This document shows, in pieces, positions 46,771 through 55,544 of a DNA stretch of 64,000 bases. A program made the position numbers and the translations under genes. The stretch lies in assembly GCA_963841045.1 (NCBI GenBank), contig CAWJBD010000003.1, positions 248,001 through 312,000 of the forward strand, in the 5' to 3' direction. The notes beneath the pieces are model-generated. The model did not search any database. It worked only from the letters and a program-made list of their open reading frames with translations, and had not been told where the DNA came from. How positions within the stretch are numbered: position 1 is the stretch's first letter; each line of letters opens with the position of its first letter. Source of the stretch: Aalborgiella sp963841045. GTDB taxonomy: Bacteria; Pseudomonadota; Gammaproteobacteria; Burkholderiales; Burkholderiaceae_C.

Positions 46771-47769
46771 CTATAGCTTTGGAAATTCGCGATCATTTTT
46801 AGTGACATATCGGAACAAATATTGCGGCTTGTTATTTAAACGCAAATGAATGCGCCCCAAGTATTCGCCTAGTACACCAATAAACAGCGTTTGAAATCCA
46901 CTCACTAATAAAATTGTCACGATGATTGAAGCCCAGCCTTTTGATTCATTCGGATAGAGATAACTGCTCACAGCAACAAAAATTGCACCCATAAAGCCCA
47001 ACGCCGCTAAGCATGCACCCATCAGTGTGACCAACCTCAACGGCACGATAGAAGTGCCAGTGACCATTCTTAACCACAGCGAGATCGATTTTTTGAAGTT
47101 GTAATTGCCTTCTCCATAAGCACGAGATCCATGCTGAATTTCTACGCTAGCGATGCGCCTGGTAATATCAAGAATGAGACCATCTAAGTAGGCGAATGGC
47201 CCTTCATGATTGCGAACTTGATCCACAACTCCGCGTTTTAATGCTTTAAAAGAGGATAGATACAAACCCTTGGGCTTGGATAAAAGCCACGAAGCCATCA
47301 AATCGTTAAATTTACTACCAAGAATTTTCCAAGCTGCGTGCTGTCGATTGGCATAACGGGTGTAACAAACATCCGCCCCTTTGACCAACTCTTGAATCAT
47401 GCCTGGTATTGCTTCAGGAGGATGCTGTAAATCATCATCCATCAAGACAACATACTCGCCTTGCACCAAATTTAGACCAGCCATAATGGCATTGTGCTGC
47501 CCAAAATTTCTAGAGAGTGTCGCTCCCTGCAAAAAAGCATATTTTGTGGCCAATGTTTGAATCATTTGCCAACTGTTATCAGGACTGCAATCGTCCACCA
47601 AAATCAGCTCAAAACTATCAGCATAAGCCGAATTTTTCATGCAAGCTTCAATACGCACCACCAACTCTTCCAGACCCCCTTCGTTCCGATAAACGGGGAT
47701 CAGAATTGATACTTGCAATTGGTTTGTTGGAATCACTTGATTTGTTGATGCTGTACTTGTCATTTGCAT
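46771..47769 (-). CDS. Family 2 glycosyltransferase (dolichyl/undecaprenyl-phosphate sugar transferase type)
   Basis: A 332-residue GT2 enzyme. The GT-A domain has ILIPVYRNEGGLEELV, LVDDCSPDNSW, VVLMDDDLQHPPEAIP and a K-x-G-x-L region. Two C-terminal membrane helices (about 240-265 and 275-300) are typical of DPM1/ArnC/GtrB-like enzymes that load a sugar on a polyprenyl phosphate. The sugar is unknown. It ends 12 bases before metX starts on the same strand, so co-transcription is likely. Confidence 0.86.
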   Translation of the reverse strand: MQMTSTASTNQVIPTNQLQVSILIPVYRNEGGLEELVVRIEACMKNSAYADSFELILVDDCSPDNSWQMIQTLATKYAFLQGATLSRNFGQHNAIMAGLNLVQGEYVVLMDDDLQHPPEAIPGMIQELVKGADVCYTRYANRQHAAWKILGSKFNDLMASWLLSKPKGLYLSSFKALKRGVVDQVRNHEGPFAYLDGLILDITRRIASVEIQHGSRAYGEGNYNFKKSISLWLRMVTGTSIVPLRLVTLMGACLAALGFMGAIFVAVSSYLYPNESKGWASIIVTILLVSGFQTLFIGVLGEYLGRIHLRLNNKPQYLFRYVTKNDREFPKL

Positions 47770-47858
47770 GATTGTAACGATGGCATAGGTGCACCAACAA
47801 ATACCAGATAGCTACAAATCAGGTTATCATTACTACTGAGTTTATATACATACTTATT

Positions 47859-48284
47859 TTGAGCAAATTCATCCACATCCTCGACATAGAGTCAGCCATT
47901 AATTTTTGGCGCGAACATAGACCGTCACTTGATGGTGTTGCTTTATCGCCAGAAATTCGTGCATTAGGAGAAACCTATGCGTTGATGGTCTACAAACAAG
48001 AAACAGAAGTTGACGAATGCAGTGTGTCAGAACCAGCCATGTCTGCTTGGTTAGCGTGGTATGCCACTACCCCTGACACACCTTGCATCGCAATATGCTC
48101 AACCAGCCAAGGAGACGAAAGTTGCAAAGGCTGTGGACGTACTTTTGCCGAAGTACAGCACTGGCCAAACATGTCACCTGTCGAAAAACGCATGACATGG
48201 CGTCGCATCACACATGAAAATACTGCTTGGCGTTTTAACACTTATGCTGAACGTGCGAGAGAAGGCATTGCATCAACACAGTGA
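47859..48284 (+). CDS. DUF3717-DUF1289 protein
   Basis: A 141-residue protein joining a DUF3717-like N-terminus (IHILDIESAINFWREHRPS, LGETYALMVYKQETE) to a DUF1289-like cysteine domain (TPCIAICSTSQGDESCKGCG, then RTFAEVQHWPNMSP). The start is a TTG at 47859, since no ATG fits. It is probably metal-binding with an unknown role. It precedes ruvA by 50 bases. Confidence 0.75.
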   Translation: MSKFIHILDIESAINFWREHRPSLDGVALSPEIRALGETYALMVYKQETEVDECSVSEPAMSAWLAWYATTPDTPCIAICSTSQGDESCKGCGRTFAEVQHWPNMSPVEKRMTWRRITHENTAWRFNTYAERAREGIASTQ

Positions 48285-48334
48285 TAATGTAAACACACGT
48301 ATTCAAACCTAATCCTCACGCATACCTATTCAAA

Positions 48335-48904
48335 ATGATTAGCACACTCACAGGCATACTCAGTGATAAAAACCCACCGCAAATTGTGATTGATTGTCAT
48401 GGCGTAGGCTACGAAGTCGATGTTCCAATGAGCACTTTTTATAACTTGCCAAGCATTGGAGAAAAAGTGAGTTTATTGACGCATTTTGTTGTGCGCGAAG
48501 ATGCTCAAATCTTATTTGGATTTCAAACAGCGCAAGAACGTACTGTATTTAAACAGCTCATTAAAATTTCAGGTGTGGGCGCAAGAACTGCTTTGTCAAT
48601 ACTTTCCGGCATGAGTGTGAATGAGTTAGCTCAAGCTATTACACTGCAGGATGCTGGTAGGTTGGTGAAAGTCCCAGGTATTGGAAAGAAGACGGCAGAA
48701 CGATTGCTGCTGGAGTTGAAAGGCAAGCTCGGAGCAGATATGGGTCATACTAGCCACGTGGGTGGCGATGTGCATGTTGACATATTGCAGGCTTTGGTGG
48801 CCTTGGGTTACAGCGACAAAGATGCTACATTGGCCGCCAAAGTGTTGCCAAAAGATATCAGTGTCAGCGAAGGCATCAAACTGGCTTTGCGAGCATTGGC
48901 ATAA
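48335..48904 (+). CDS. ruvA: Holliday junction branch migration protein RuvA
   Basis: A 189-residue junction-recognition subunit: MISTLTGILSDKNPPQIVID, two helix-hairpin-helix motifs (ISGVGARTALSILSG and VPGIGKKTAERLLLELKGK) and the small C-terminal RuvB-binding domain (ALVALGYSDKDATLAAKVLP). The operon with ruvB is standard. Confidence 0.95.
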   Translation: MISTLTGILSDKNPPQIVIDCHGVGYEVDVPMSTFYNLPSIGEKVSLLTHFVVREDAQILFGFQTAQERTVFKQLIKISGVGARTALSILSGMSVNELAQAITLQDAGRLVKVPGIGKKTAERLLLELKGKLGADMGHTSHVGGDVHVDILQALVALGYSDKDATLAAKVLPKDISVSEGIKLALRALA

Positions 48905-48941
48905 AGAAAATAATGATAGTCAATCAACTTACATAGTCAAG

Positions 48942-50000
48942 ATGAGCATTCAAACCGACGATTTCGCTCCAGCGCCCACCAAGCGAGTCATATCCGCTGA
49001 ACCCTCTTCGCCTAACGAAGAAGCCATAGAGCGCGCATTGCGACCCAAACTGTTTGACGAGTACGTTGGCCAAAGCAAAGTTCGTGAGCAATTAGAAATT
49101 TTCATTGGTGCGGCAAAAATGCGCAATGAAGCCATGGACCATGTTTTGCTTTTTGGTCCACCAGGATTAGGAAAAACCACTCTTTCGCACATCATTGCGC
49201 ACGAGCTTGGTGTTAATTTACGGCAAACGAGTGGGCCCGTATTGGAAAAACCTAAGGATTTAGCGGCACTGTTAACCAACTTAGAAAAAAATGATGTTTT
49301 GTTTATCGACGAAATTCACAGATTGAACCCTGTGGTCGAGGAGATTTTGTATCCAGCTTTAGAAGATTACCAAATTGACATCATGATAGGTGAAGGTCCC
49401 GCAGCCCGATCAATTAAGCTTGATTTACAACCATTCACCTTAGTTGGAGCGACCACACGTGCGGGTATGCTAACGAATCCACTTCGCGACAGATTTGGTA
49501 TCGTCTCCCGTTTGGAGTTCTACACTGCTGACGAATTAGCACGTATTGTTCAGCGCAGCGCAGCTCTGCTTAACGTGCCTGCAGATAAAGATGGTGGATT
49601 TGAAATCGCTCGTCGATCACGTGGTACACCTCGAATCGCCAACCGATTGCTACGTCGTGTGCGTGATTTCGCAGATGTAAAAGGAGAAGGTCAAATCACA
49701 TTGGATATCGCCAATAAAGCGCTGGCAATGCTTGATGTTGACCCGCAAGGTTTAGACATCATGGACCGAAAAATGTTAGAAGCGGTCATCCATCGTTTTG
49801 ATGGTGGCCCCGTTGGCTTAGATAATATTGCAGCCAGCATTGGCGAAGAACGCGATACGATTGAGGATGTGATCGAACCGTATTTAATTCAACAAGGCTA
49901 TTTGCAACGCACCCCAAGAGGACGAATCGCTACCCTAGCAGCTTACAAACATTTGGGTGTTTTACCACCTAAAAATACTGCAGAGCTATTTATAGAGTGA
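48942..50000 (+). CDS. ruvB: Holliday junction branch migration motor RuvB
   Basis: A 352-residue AAA+ helicase. Walker A is LLFGPPGLGKTTL, Walker B FIDEIHRL, sensor GATTRAGMLTNPLRDRFG, and the winged-helix end is IEPYLIQQGYLQRTPRGR. The start is the ATG at 48942 (MSIQTDDFAP), 37 bases after ruvA; a longer frame to 48762 only overlaps ruvA. Confidence 0.96.
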   Translation: MSIQTDDFAPAPTKRVISAEPSSPNEEAIERALRPKLFDEYVGQSKVREQLEIFIGAAKMRNEAMDHVLLFGPPGLGKTTLSHIIAHELGVNLRQTSGPVLEKPKDLAALLTNLEKNDVLFIDEIHRLNPVVEEILYPALEDYQIDIMIGEGPAARSIKLDLQPFTLVGATTRAGMLTNPLRDRFGIVSRLEFYTADELARIVQRSAALLNVPADKDGGFEIARRSRGTPRIANRLLRRVRDFADVKGEGQITLDIANKALAMLDVDPQGLDIMDRKMLEAVIHRFDGGPVGLDNIAASIGEERDTIEDVIEPYLIQQGYLQRTPRGRIATLAAYKHLGVLPPKNTAELFIE

Positions 50001-50016
50001 ATGTGTATCTTTGTAA

Positions 50017-50403
50017 TTAATGCAAAACACGGGCGTTTGGAGTGTCTGCAATTAATATAAATTCGTCTATCGGTGCTTCAAAACGTGCGCCATCTTCTGC
50101 AACGCAAAAGTAGCTGCCATGCATTGTTCCAGTGGGTGTGCGAAGTCTTGTGCCACTCGCGTATTCGAATGCTTCACCTGGTTTCAGTAAAGGTTGGTGT
50201 CCCACTACCCCTAAACCCTTTACTTCTTCTGTATGTCCATTGGCATCCACAATTACCCAATGACGCGATATCAATTGTGCGGGAATATCTCCCACATTCT
50301 TAATTGTTATTGTGTATGAAAACACATAACTATCGGACATTAAATCTGATTGCTCTGCAATATATTGAGTAACCACGCTGACGTCAAATTTATATTCATT
50401 CAT
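50017..50403 (-). CDS. apaG: ApaG protein
   Basis: A 128-residue beta-sandwich protein of the ApaG/DUF525 family: YVFSYTITIKNVGDIPAQLISRHW, DANGHTEEVKGLGVVGHQP and GEAFEYASGTRLRTPTGTMHG. The start ATG at 50403 (MNEYKFDVSVVT) is preferred to a GTG at 50418. It is convergent with ruvB. Its precise role is not settled. Confidence 0.92.
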   Translation of the reverse strand: MNEYKFDVSVVTQYIAEQSDLMSDSYVFSYTITIKNVGDIPAQLISRHWVIVDANGHTEEVKGLGVVGHQPLLKPGEAFEYASGTRLRTPTGTMHGSYFCVAEDGARFEAPIDEFILIADTPNARVLH

Positions 50404-50432
50404 CGTCGAATGGTACACGACTGCTTTTAACT

Positions 50433-51938
50433 TTATGCAGTGAGGGGTTTATTTTTTGTTAGAAGTTTAAGAATTCTTGGCAAGAAAAGAACCAACAAAA
50501 TAATAATCAAGAGTGTCAAAGACATAGGGCGCTCTACGAAAACAGACCATTTACCCTCACCAATAGCTATGGCATTTCGTAATTGAGCTTCTGCGAGTGG
50601 TCCCAAAATCATGCCAACCACAACAGGTGCTGCCGGGAAATCGAATCTTCTCATCACCACACCGAACACACCAATTGCATACAACAAGACCAAGTCAAAA
50701 GCACTTTGTCGCATACCATACACACCAACAGTTGCAAAAATCAAAATCCCTGCGTACAGATATGTCTTGGGAATTTTCAACAACTTGACCCAAATACCCA
50801 CCAAAGGCAAGTTCAATACCAAGAGCATCACGTTCCCAATATAAAGAGATGCAATCAATGCCCAAACCAAACTTGCAGAAGACGAAAGCAATTGTGGCCC
50901 AGGTTGAATTCCATAACTTTGAAATGCACCCAGTAATATTGCTGCAGTGGTAGACGTTGGAATACCCAAAGTCAACAAAGGTATCAAAGTTGCTGTGACG
51001 GCTGCGTTATTGGCTGCTTCTGGACCAGCCACACCTTCAATAGCTCCTACAGTTCCAAAATCTTTTTTGATACTTTCCGAGGCTAATTTTTTTTCTGTCG
51101 CATAACTCAAAAAAGTGGGTATCTCACTGCCGCCAGCTGGAATGGTGCCGAATGGAAACCCAATAGCTGTCCCACGCAACCAAGCAGGCCAAGATCTGCG
51201 CCAATCGCTTTTACCCATGTGCATGTTGCTCAGTTGATTTTGCGTTTCCACTGTCTTGCCTTCATAGAGCACGGCATACAAGGTTTCGGCAACCGCAAAC
51301 AATCCGACCGCAACAAGAACAATTTCTATACCATCCAATAGTTCTGAAACACCAGCCGTATAGCGTGCTTGACCTGATATTTGGTCCATCCCAACCAAGC
51401 CTGCAGCCAATCCTATGAAGAGCGAAACAATGCCACGCAAAGTACTTTGCCCCAGCACCGAACTGACGGTAACGAATGCCAATAACATCAAACAAAAATA
51501 TTCTGGCGGCCCCAATTTGACCGCAAAATTCGCCAATATGGGCGCAAACAAGGTGACACCCACAGTTGCAATTGATCCCGCTACAAACGAACCAATGGCC
51601 GCAGTTGCCAAAGCAGCACCCGCACGCCCTGATTTGGCCATTTTGTTGCCTTCCATGGCTGTGATCATGCTTCCAGCTTCACCTGGCGTGTTTAGCAAAA
51701 TGGAAGTGGTCGATCCACCGTACATGGCGCCGTAATAAATACCGGCAAAGAAAATCATTGAAGCAGTCGCCTCTACCTGTGCTGTGATGGGTAATAGCAT
51801 GGCTACGGCAACTGCTGGCCCAATACCAGGCAAAACGCCTACTGCAGTCCCAAGCGTACAACCAATCAAACACCATAGCAAATTAATGGGTGTCGCAGCA
51901 GTCGCAAAACCCTGCATAAGTTGGGTCAATATATCCAT
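50433..51938 (-). CDS. tctA: Tripartite tricarboxylate transporter, large permease TctA
   Basis: A 501-residue permease with about 11-12 membrane helices and the TctA signature GVLPGIGPAVAVAMLLPITA, YGGSTTSILLNTPGEAGSM and LTLGIPTSTTAAILLGAF. It takes up a carboxylate with the small subunit and the periplasmic binding protein encoded upstream (tctB, tctC). The substrate is unknown. Confidence 0.93.
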   Translation of the reverse strand: MDILTQLMQGFATAATPINLLWCLIGCTLGTAVGVLPGIGPAVAVAMLLPITAQVEATASMIFFAGIYYGAMYGGSTTSILLNTPGEAGSMITAMEGNKMAKSGRAGAALATAAIGSFVAGSIATVGVTLFAPILANFAVKLGPPEYFCLMLLAFVTVSSVLGQSTLRGIVSLFIGLAAGLVGMDQISGQARYTAGVSELLDGIEIVLVAVGLFAVAETLYAVLYEGKTVETQNQLSNMHMGKSDWRRSWPAWLRGTAIGFPFGTIPAGGSEIPTFLSYATEKKLASESIKKDFGTVGAIEGVAGPEAANNAAVTATLIPLLTLGIPTSTTAAILLGAFQSYGIQPGPQLLSSSASLVWALIASLYIGNVMLLVLNLPLVGIWVKLLKIPKTYLYAGILIFATVGVYGMRQSAFDLVLLYAIGVFGVVMRRFDFPAAPVVVGMILGPLAEAQLRNAIAIGEGKWSVFVERPMSLTLLIIILLVLFLPRILKLLTKNKPLTA

Positions 51939-51951
51939 TGTTATTTTTCTA

Positions 51952-52482
51952 TTAAAACCAACCTGTGGTGGTCAATCCAGGCAAGCCAATGGCAAGTAGT
52001 TTTGTAAACATCCAATACACGGGAGCTGAAAGGGCTAAGCCAATGAGAGCATCTTTCAATAATCGAATTGCATCAAAAGGTAATTTATTCTGACTTTGCG
52101 ACAAGCGCATGCCACGAGCCGCACATACAAAGCAAAGCGTGCAACTTAGAATAAAACCGATTGTGGTGATCAATGTTGCATTTGCAAGCAAACCTACAGA
52201 CAACCAAGCAAAGCCAGGCCAGTCACCTCGCGTGCTACCCGAAGGCTCACCCATTTGGCGAAAGCCACCTGTTCGCGCTTCCCAAACGACCCATAAGCCA
52301 CTAATCAACAAAACCAATGACACCACCGAAGGCAGGAAATTCGGACCAACGCCGGAATAACCGGCATCAGAGGGGATGCTATAAGCGCCGACTGCCATCA
52401 CAACGCCAATTCCAAAAACACCTAGGCCAACCAGGCTTTGCAGTGTTTTTGAATTTGTGCGAGTTGAAGAATCCTCGGTCAC
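51952..52482 (-). CDS. tctB: Tripartite tricarboxylate transporter, small permease TctB
   Basis: A 176-residue membrane protein with four hydrophobic segments and the TctB pattern VGPNFLPSVVSLVLLISGL and GFILSCTLCFVCAARGM. It starts inside the stop of tctC (ATGA overlap) and ends 13 bases before tctA. Confidence 0.87.
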   Translation of the reverse strand: MTEDSSTRTNSKTLQSLVGLGVFGIGVVMAVGAYSIPSDAGYSGVGPNFLPSVVSLVLLISGLWVVWEARTGGFRQMGEPSGSTRGDWPGFAWLSVGLLANATLITTIGFILSCTLCFVCAARGMRLSQSQNKLPFDAIRLLKDALIGLALSAPVYWMFTKLLAIGLPGLTTTGWF

Positions 52483-53438
52483 AACATGCCTGCCAAGTGC
52501 ATCGTTCCGCGTAAACTTGCAAACTCATTGTCAACAAAATCATCAAAAGCTTTGCCAGCGAGGACAGCTGGAGTCCAATTGTTTTTTTCCAAGGCTTCAG
52601 CCCAAGCTTTTGATTTTGTGGCTTTGATGATGATGTCAGTTAGTGCAGTACGTTGCGCTGGTGTAATGCCTGGAGCGCCATAGACACCACGCCAGTTACC
52701 CAGAACAACGTCGTAACCTTGTTCCTTTAAAGTGGGCACATTAATTCCTGGCAAACGCTTTTCGGAAGTTACACCGATAGCGCGCATTTTCCCTGCCGCT
52801 ATATATTCCGCAAATTCGCTGTAACCACTGCCACCTACTTTCACATTGCCACCCAAAATAGCGGCCACAGCTTCACCGCCGCCACGGAATGCAACATAGT
52901 TCACTTTCTTAGGATCAACGCCCACATTGCGTGCCAACATGGAAGATGCAATGTGCTCAGTCGAACCCTTTGAACCACCACCCCATGTCACACTGCCAGG
53001 GTCTTTTTTCATTTGCTCAACCACATCTTTCATTGTTTTGAAAGGTGAATTAGCCGGCACCACATACACGTTGTACTCGCTTGTCAAACGCGCGATGGGG
53101 GTAACCTTATCAAGACCAATTTGAGGCTTGCCACCGATAATCCCGCCCAACATCACTGCACCCATGACCATCATGGCATTGGGGTCGCCTTTACTTGCGT
53201 TCGCAAATTGTGCAAGGCCAATCACGCCAGCTGCACCACCCTTGTTTTCATACTGAACGGTATCTGCACCTTTGGCGTCCATGATGGCTTTACCCAGCGC
53301 ACGCCCTGTGCTGTCCCAACCACCACCTGGGTTTGCGGGAATCATCATTTTGAGGTTTGTCGCAGCTTGCGCTGTCAATGGCAATGAACCTGCAGCAGCC
53401 AATGCTGCCAAAGATTTTAGAAATGTATCGCGACGCAT
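52479..53438 (-). CDS. tctC: Tripartite tricarboxylate transporter substrate-binding protein (Bug family, TctC)
   Basis: A 319-residue periplasmic binding protein. The signal sequence MRRDTFLKSLAALAAAGSL with RR may use the Tat route. The mature part has the Bug features MIPANPGGGWDSTGRAL, ENKGGAAGVIGLAQFA and NWRGVYGAPGITPAQR. It is the first gene of the tctCBA operon, with GGAG before the ATG. No tctDE two-component genes are adjacent. Confidence 0.92.
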   Translation of the reverse strand: MRRDTFLKSLAALAAAGSLPLTAQAATNLKMMIPANPGGGWDSTGRALGKAIMDAKGADTVQYENKGGAAGVIGLAQFANASKGDPNAMMVMGAVMLGGIIGGKPQIGLDKVTPIARLTSEYNVYVVPANSPFKTMKDVVEQMKKDPGSVTWGGGSKGSTEHIASSMLARNVGVDPKKVNYVAFRGGGEAVAAILGGNVKVGGSGYSEFAEYIAAGKMRAIGVTSEKRLPGINVPTLKEQGYDVVLGNWRGVYGAPGITPAQRTALTDIIIKATKSKAWAEALEKNNWTPAVLAGKAFDDFVDNEFASLRGTMHLAGML

Positions 53439-53545
53439 AAGAATCTCCAGTGATAAATAATTTGAAAGTTAGTTTGAATCAAACTCATTGATTGTCACGC
53501 CAAATCAGCGTCAGCTGCATAGGTAGTAACACTAGGCATGCAACT

Positions 53546-53750
53546 TCAGCACAAGACTGCACAAACACATACCTTTAGACGTTTGTCTGCTGGCACCTTC
53601 GCCAGCAAGTCCTCAGAAAATTTGATTTGTTGTACACCAACACGGCGCTTGTTTTTCACCTGTCTCACGTTCTATCACCATTGCGCAGTGATTGGGTTGA
53701 CCGCAAATGGCGCAAAGATTTTCATCGATGCTGTGTAAGTGAGATGCCAT
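53546..53750 (-). pseudogene. Cysteine-rich CWC-family small protein, split by a +1 frameshift
   Basis: From the ATG at 53750 one frame reads MASHLHSIDENLCAICGQP, NHCAMVIERETGEKQAPCWC and TTNQIF, then stops. The next frame continues as SEDLLAKVPADKRLKVCVC and stops at 53546. Joined, the protein has about 68 residues and the full Cys-rich CWC pattern (C-x2-C, C, CWC, C-x-C). One T too many in the run at 53617-53620 explains the break. It is probably a metal-binding protein of unknown role. Confidence 0.62.
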
Positions 53751-53798
53751 GTAATTAAACTAGTTGAATTATTGAAGATATTGAAGACTTATAGACGT

Positions 53799-53826
53799 AA
53801 AAAAGGCTTCAAAATTGAAGCCTTTT
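53799..53826 (-). terminator. Rho-independent terminator after the RRM gene
   Basis: A 12-bp stem (AAAAGGCTTCAA / TTGAAGCCTTTT, minimal loop) followed on the minus strand by a T-run. It lies about 40 bases after the stop of the RNA-binding protein. The plus strand also has TTTT, so it may work in both directions. Confidence 0.87.
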
Positions 53827-53867
53827 CAAATATGAATCCAGCGAACCAGATTCTATAAATTTTGTGC

Positions 53868-54260
53868 TTAGTAGCTTGAACGGCCACCGCCGCCGTAACC
53901 GCCGCCGCCATCGCGACCGCCGCCACCGTAACCGCCGCCGCCTGAACGACCGCCGCCACCGCCGCCGTAACCACCACCGCCACCGAAGCCACCGCTACGT
54001 GGAGGACGTGGCTCCATCGGACGTGCTTCATTGACGACGCAGCTGCGACCGCCTAAATCTTTACCATTCATACCAGCAATGGCTGCTTGTGCTTCGGCAT
54101 CGCTGCCCATTTCCACAAAACCAAAACCTTTTGAACGACCTGTGTCGCGTTCCATCATCACTTTAGCGCTGGTAACAGCACCAAATTGACTGAAAGATTG
54201 CTCTAAATCGCCATCGCGAACCGAGTACGGCAAATTGCCAACGTACAGTTTGTTGCCCAT
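53868..54260 (-). CDS. Glycine-rich RNA-binding protein (RRM)
   Basis: A 130-residue protein: one RRM (residues 1-80) with RNP2 LYVGNLPY and RNP1 KGFGFVEM, then a Gly-rich RGG/YGGGG tail of about 45 residues encoded by near-repetitive GC-rich DNA. Such proteins in cyanobacteria and betaproteobacteria are often cold-induced and chaperone RNA. A leader of about 150 bases upstream and the strong terminator downstream indicate a single-gene transcript. Confidence 0.93.
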   Translation of the reverse strand: MGNKLYVGNLPYSVRDGDLEQSFSQFGAVTSAKVMMERDTGRSKGFGFVEMGSDAEAQAAIAGMNGKDLGGRSCVVNEARPMEPRPPRSGGFGGGGGYGGGGGGRSGGGGYGGGGRDGGGGYGGGGRSSY

Positions 54261-54410
54261 TGAGGGACTCCCTAAAAAACTCTAATAAAAAAGCGACATG
54301 TCCCTAATACACAAAATCACAACAAACCAACAAACTAAATATGGCACCGCTGTGGTGTGAAACTAAGCTATCACCCAACCTGTGCGCCATTCAAGACGCA
54401 CACAACCATT

Positions 54411-54438
54411 ATGCGCTATAAATAGCAAAAAGCAAGCC
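54411..54438 (-). promoter_or_regulatory. Possible promoter of the RRM gene
   Basis: On the minus strand TTGCTT and CATAAT are separated by 16 bases. Transcription from here would give a leader of about 145-150 bases before the RRM start codon, as is common for cold-regulated mRNAs. Inferred from pattern only. Confidence 0.4.
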
Positions 54439-54490
54439 TGTTGTTTTTATGCGATTTTTCACCCTAAATCGGAACCCAATTGCCAATTGA

Positions 54491-54712
54491 TCAAACGGCT
54501 TCGTTGTCTAAGTTGTCTTGCTGGGTGTAGTTTCGCCATTGCTTCAAACCCTCGCGCATGGTGAGCAACTGCTTTTCAAAATTGGGGCAAGCTTTGCAGG
54601 CCCACAAATGAATCCGTAAACCAACCCGGTCACTCACGGCTAAAGCGCGGTCTTCACGCGCGACCAGCAAGGCTGCGGCTTGTTTGCAGGACATCATCAT
54701 TTTCATAGCCAT
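54491..54712 (-). CDS. Zinc-finger anti-sigma factor (short)
   Basis: A 73-residue soluble protein: MSCKQAAALLVAREDRAL then HLWACKACPNFEKQL, the H-x3-C-x2-C anti-sigma zinc motif. No membrane helix, so it is a soluble anti-sigma. It follows the ECF sigma gene by 58 bases on the same strand. It likely holds that sigma factor inactive until metal or oxidative stress. Several closely spaced ATG codons make the start uncertain. Confidence 0.75.
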   Translation of the reverse strand: MAMKMMMSCKQAAALLVAREDRALAVSDRVGLRIHLWACKACPNFEKQLLTMREGLKQWRNYTQQDNLDNEAV

Positions 54713-54770
54713 ATTGAATACTGTTTAGCGAGTTAAGTGAGTTGACTGAGTTAAGTGAGATTCAAAAAAT

Positions 54771-55367
54771 CTATTTTGCTGCCGGATTTGGCTGATTGCC
54801 AAACCAATTGAGTTCCAAACATTCGCGCAGTCGAAGACGGGCGCGGTGCAATTGAACGTAAAGATTGGTCGAAGTCAGGTTGAGTTCCTTACAAATTTCG
54901 TCGACGGACATCTCTAACCATTCGCGCATCAGAAAAAGCCGACCTTGCGCGGCGGGCAATTTATCGGTGCAAGCTTCCAAAATTTGAAAAAATTGTTGCG
55001 ATTGCAAATTTTCAGACGGATTGAAAGTCGCATTTTGCCCGCCAGACCATGTGGACGGTGGCTCAACAAAATGCCCGTCTTTTTGAAACATCAAGGCATC
55101 CAGCTCCTCATTGCCATCTTGATCGGATTCAAAATGAATACTGGCCTCACGCGTTTGCACTCGCAAAATATCCACCACTTTGTGTTTCAAAATACCAACC
55201 AACCAGGTCTTTAACTGTGATTTGTTTTCAAACGATTGTGGCTTGGCCAATGCCGCTAAAAGGGTGTCAGACACAGCGTCTTCAGCCCATGCATCATTGC
55301 GAAGTTGCAAGCGTGCAAATCGCAAAAGATAGTCGCGATGCTGATTCAGCTGGAGTTCAATTGGCAT
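54771..55367 (-). CDS. ECF RNA polymerase sigma factor
   Basis: A 198-residue sigma-70 family member with region 2 (HRDYLLRFARLQLRNDAWAED, then TWLVGILKHKVVDILR) and region 4 (RLFLMREWLEMSVDEICKEL, NLYVQLHRARLRLRECL), joined by an acidic linker. It is divergent from the bufferin operon and paired with a short anti-sigma gene, so it most likely drives that operon. Confidence 0.88.
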   Translation of the reverse strand: MPIELQLNQHRDYLLRFARLQLRNDAWAEDAVSDTLLAALAKPQSFENKSQLKTWLVGILKHKVVDILRVQTREASIHFESDQDGNEELDALMFQKDGHFVEPPSTWSGGQNATFNPSENLQSQQFFQILEACTDKLPAAQGRLFLMREWLEMSVDEICKELNLTSTNLYVQLHRARLRLRECLELNWFGNQPNPAAK

Positions 55368-55442
55368 GCTAGGGCTTAGATTTGTATTGAAATTAAAAAG
55401 TAGAAAAAGTCTGTAAGAATATTTCAGAACGAGAGACTATTC

Positions 55443-55484
55443 AGCAATCGTAGCAAAATCAATTGTCATTTTGCACCGATTGCT
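55443..55484. promoter_or_regulatory. Inverted repeat between the sigma gene and bufA
   Basis: AGCAATCGTAGCAAAAT and ATTTTGCACCGATTGCT are imperfect inverted repeats (about 14 of 17 positions) with an 8-base centre, in the 177-base divergent gap. It is a good candidate for a regulator site controlling sigma factor and/or bufferin genes. Confidence 0.45.
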
Positions 55485-55544
55485 ACTGTATTGTGCAGTA
55501 GTTTATGTGATAGTTTTATTTTCATTTATTTTTAGGAGATACCC

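Noticed and set aside
47790..47830. Possible further copy of repeat A near the divergent GT2/DUF3717 gap
   Set aside because: Only short matches (ATAGCTACAAATCAGG) without the AATACGCCGG core.
53538..53738. Plus-strand open frame of 66 codons
   Set aside because: It lies opposite the joined CWC gene; its residues show no family pattern and its Cys/His content comes from the other strand.
53868..54010. GC-rich near-repetitive DNA, considered as a repeat array or CRISPR
   Set aside because: It is the coding sequence of the RGG/YGGGG tail of the RRM protein; no spacers are present.
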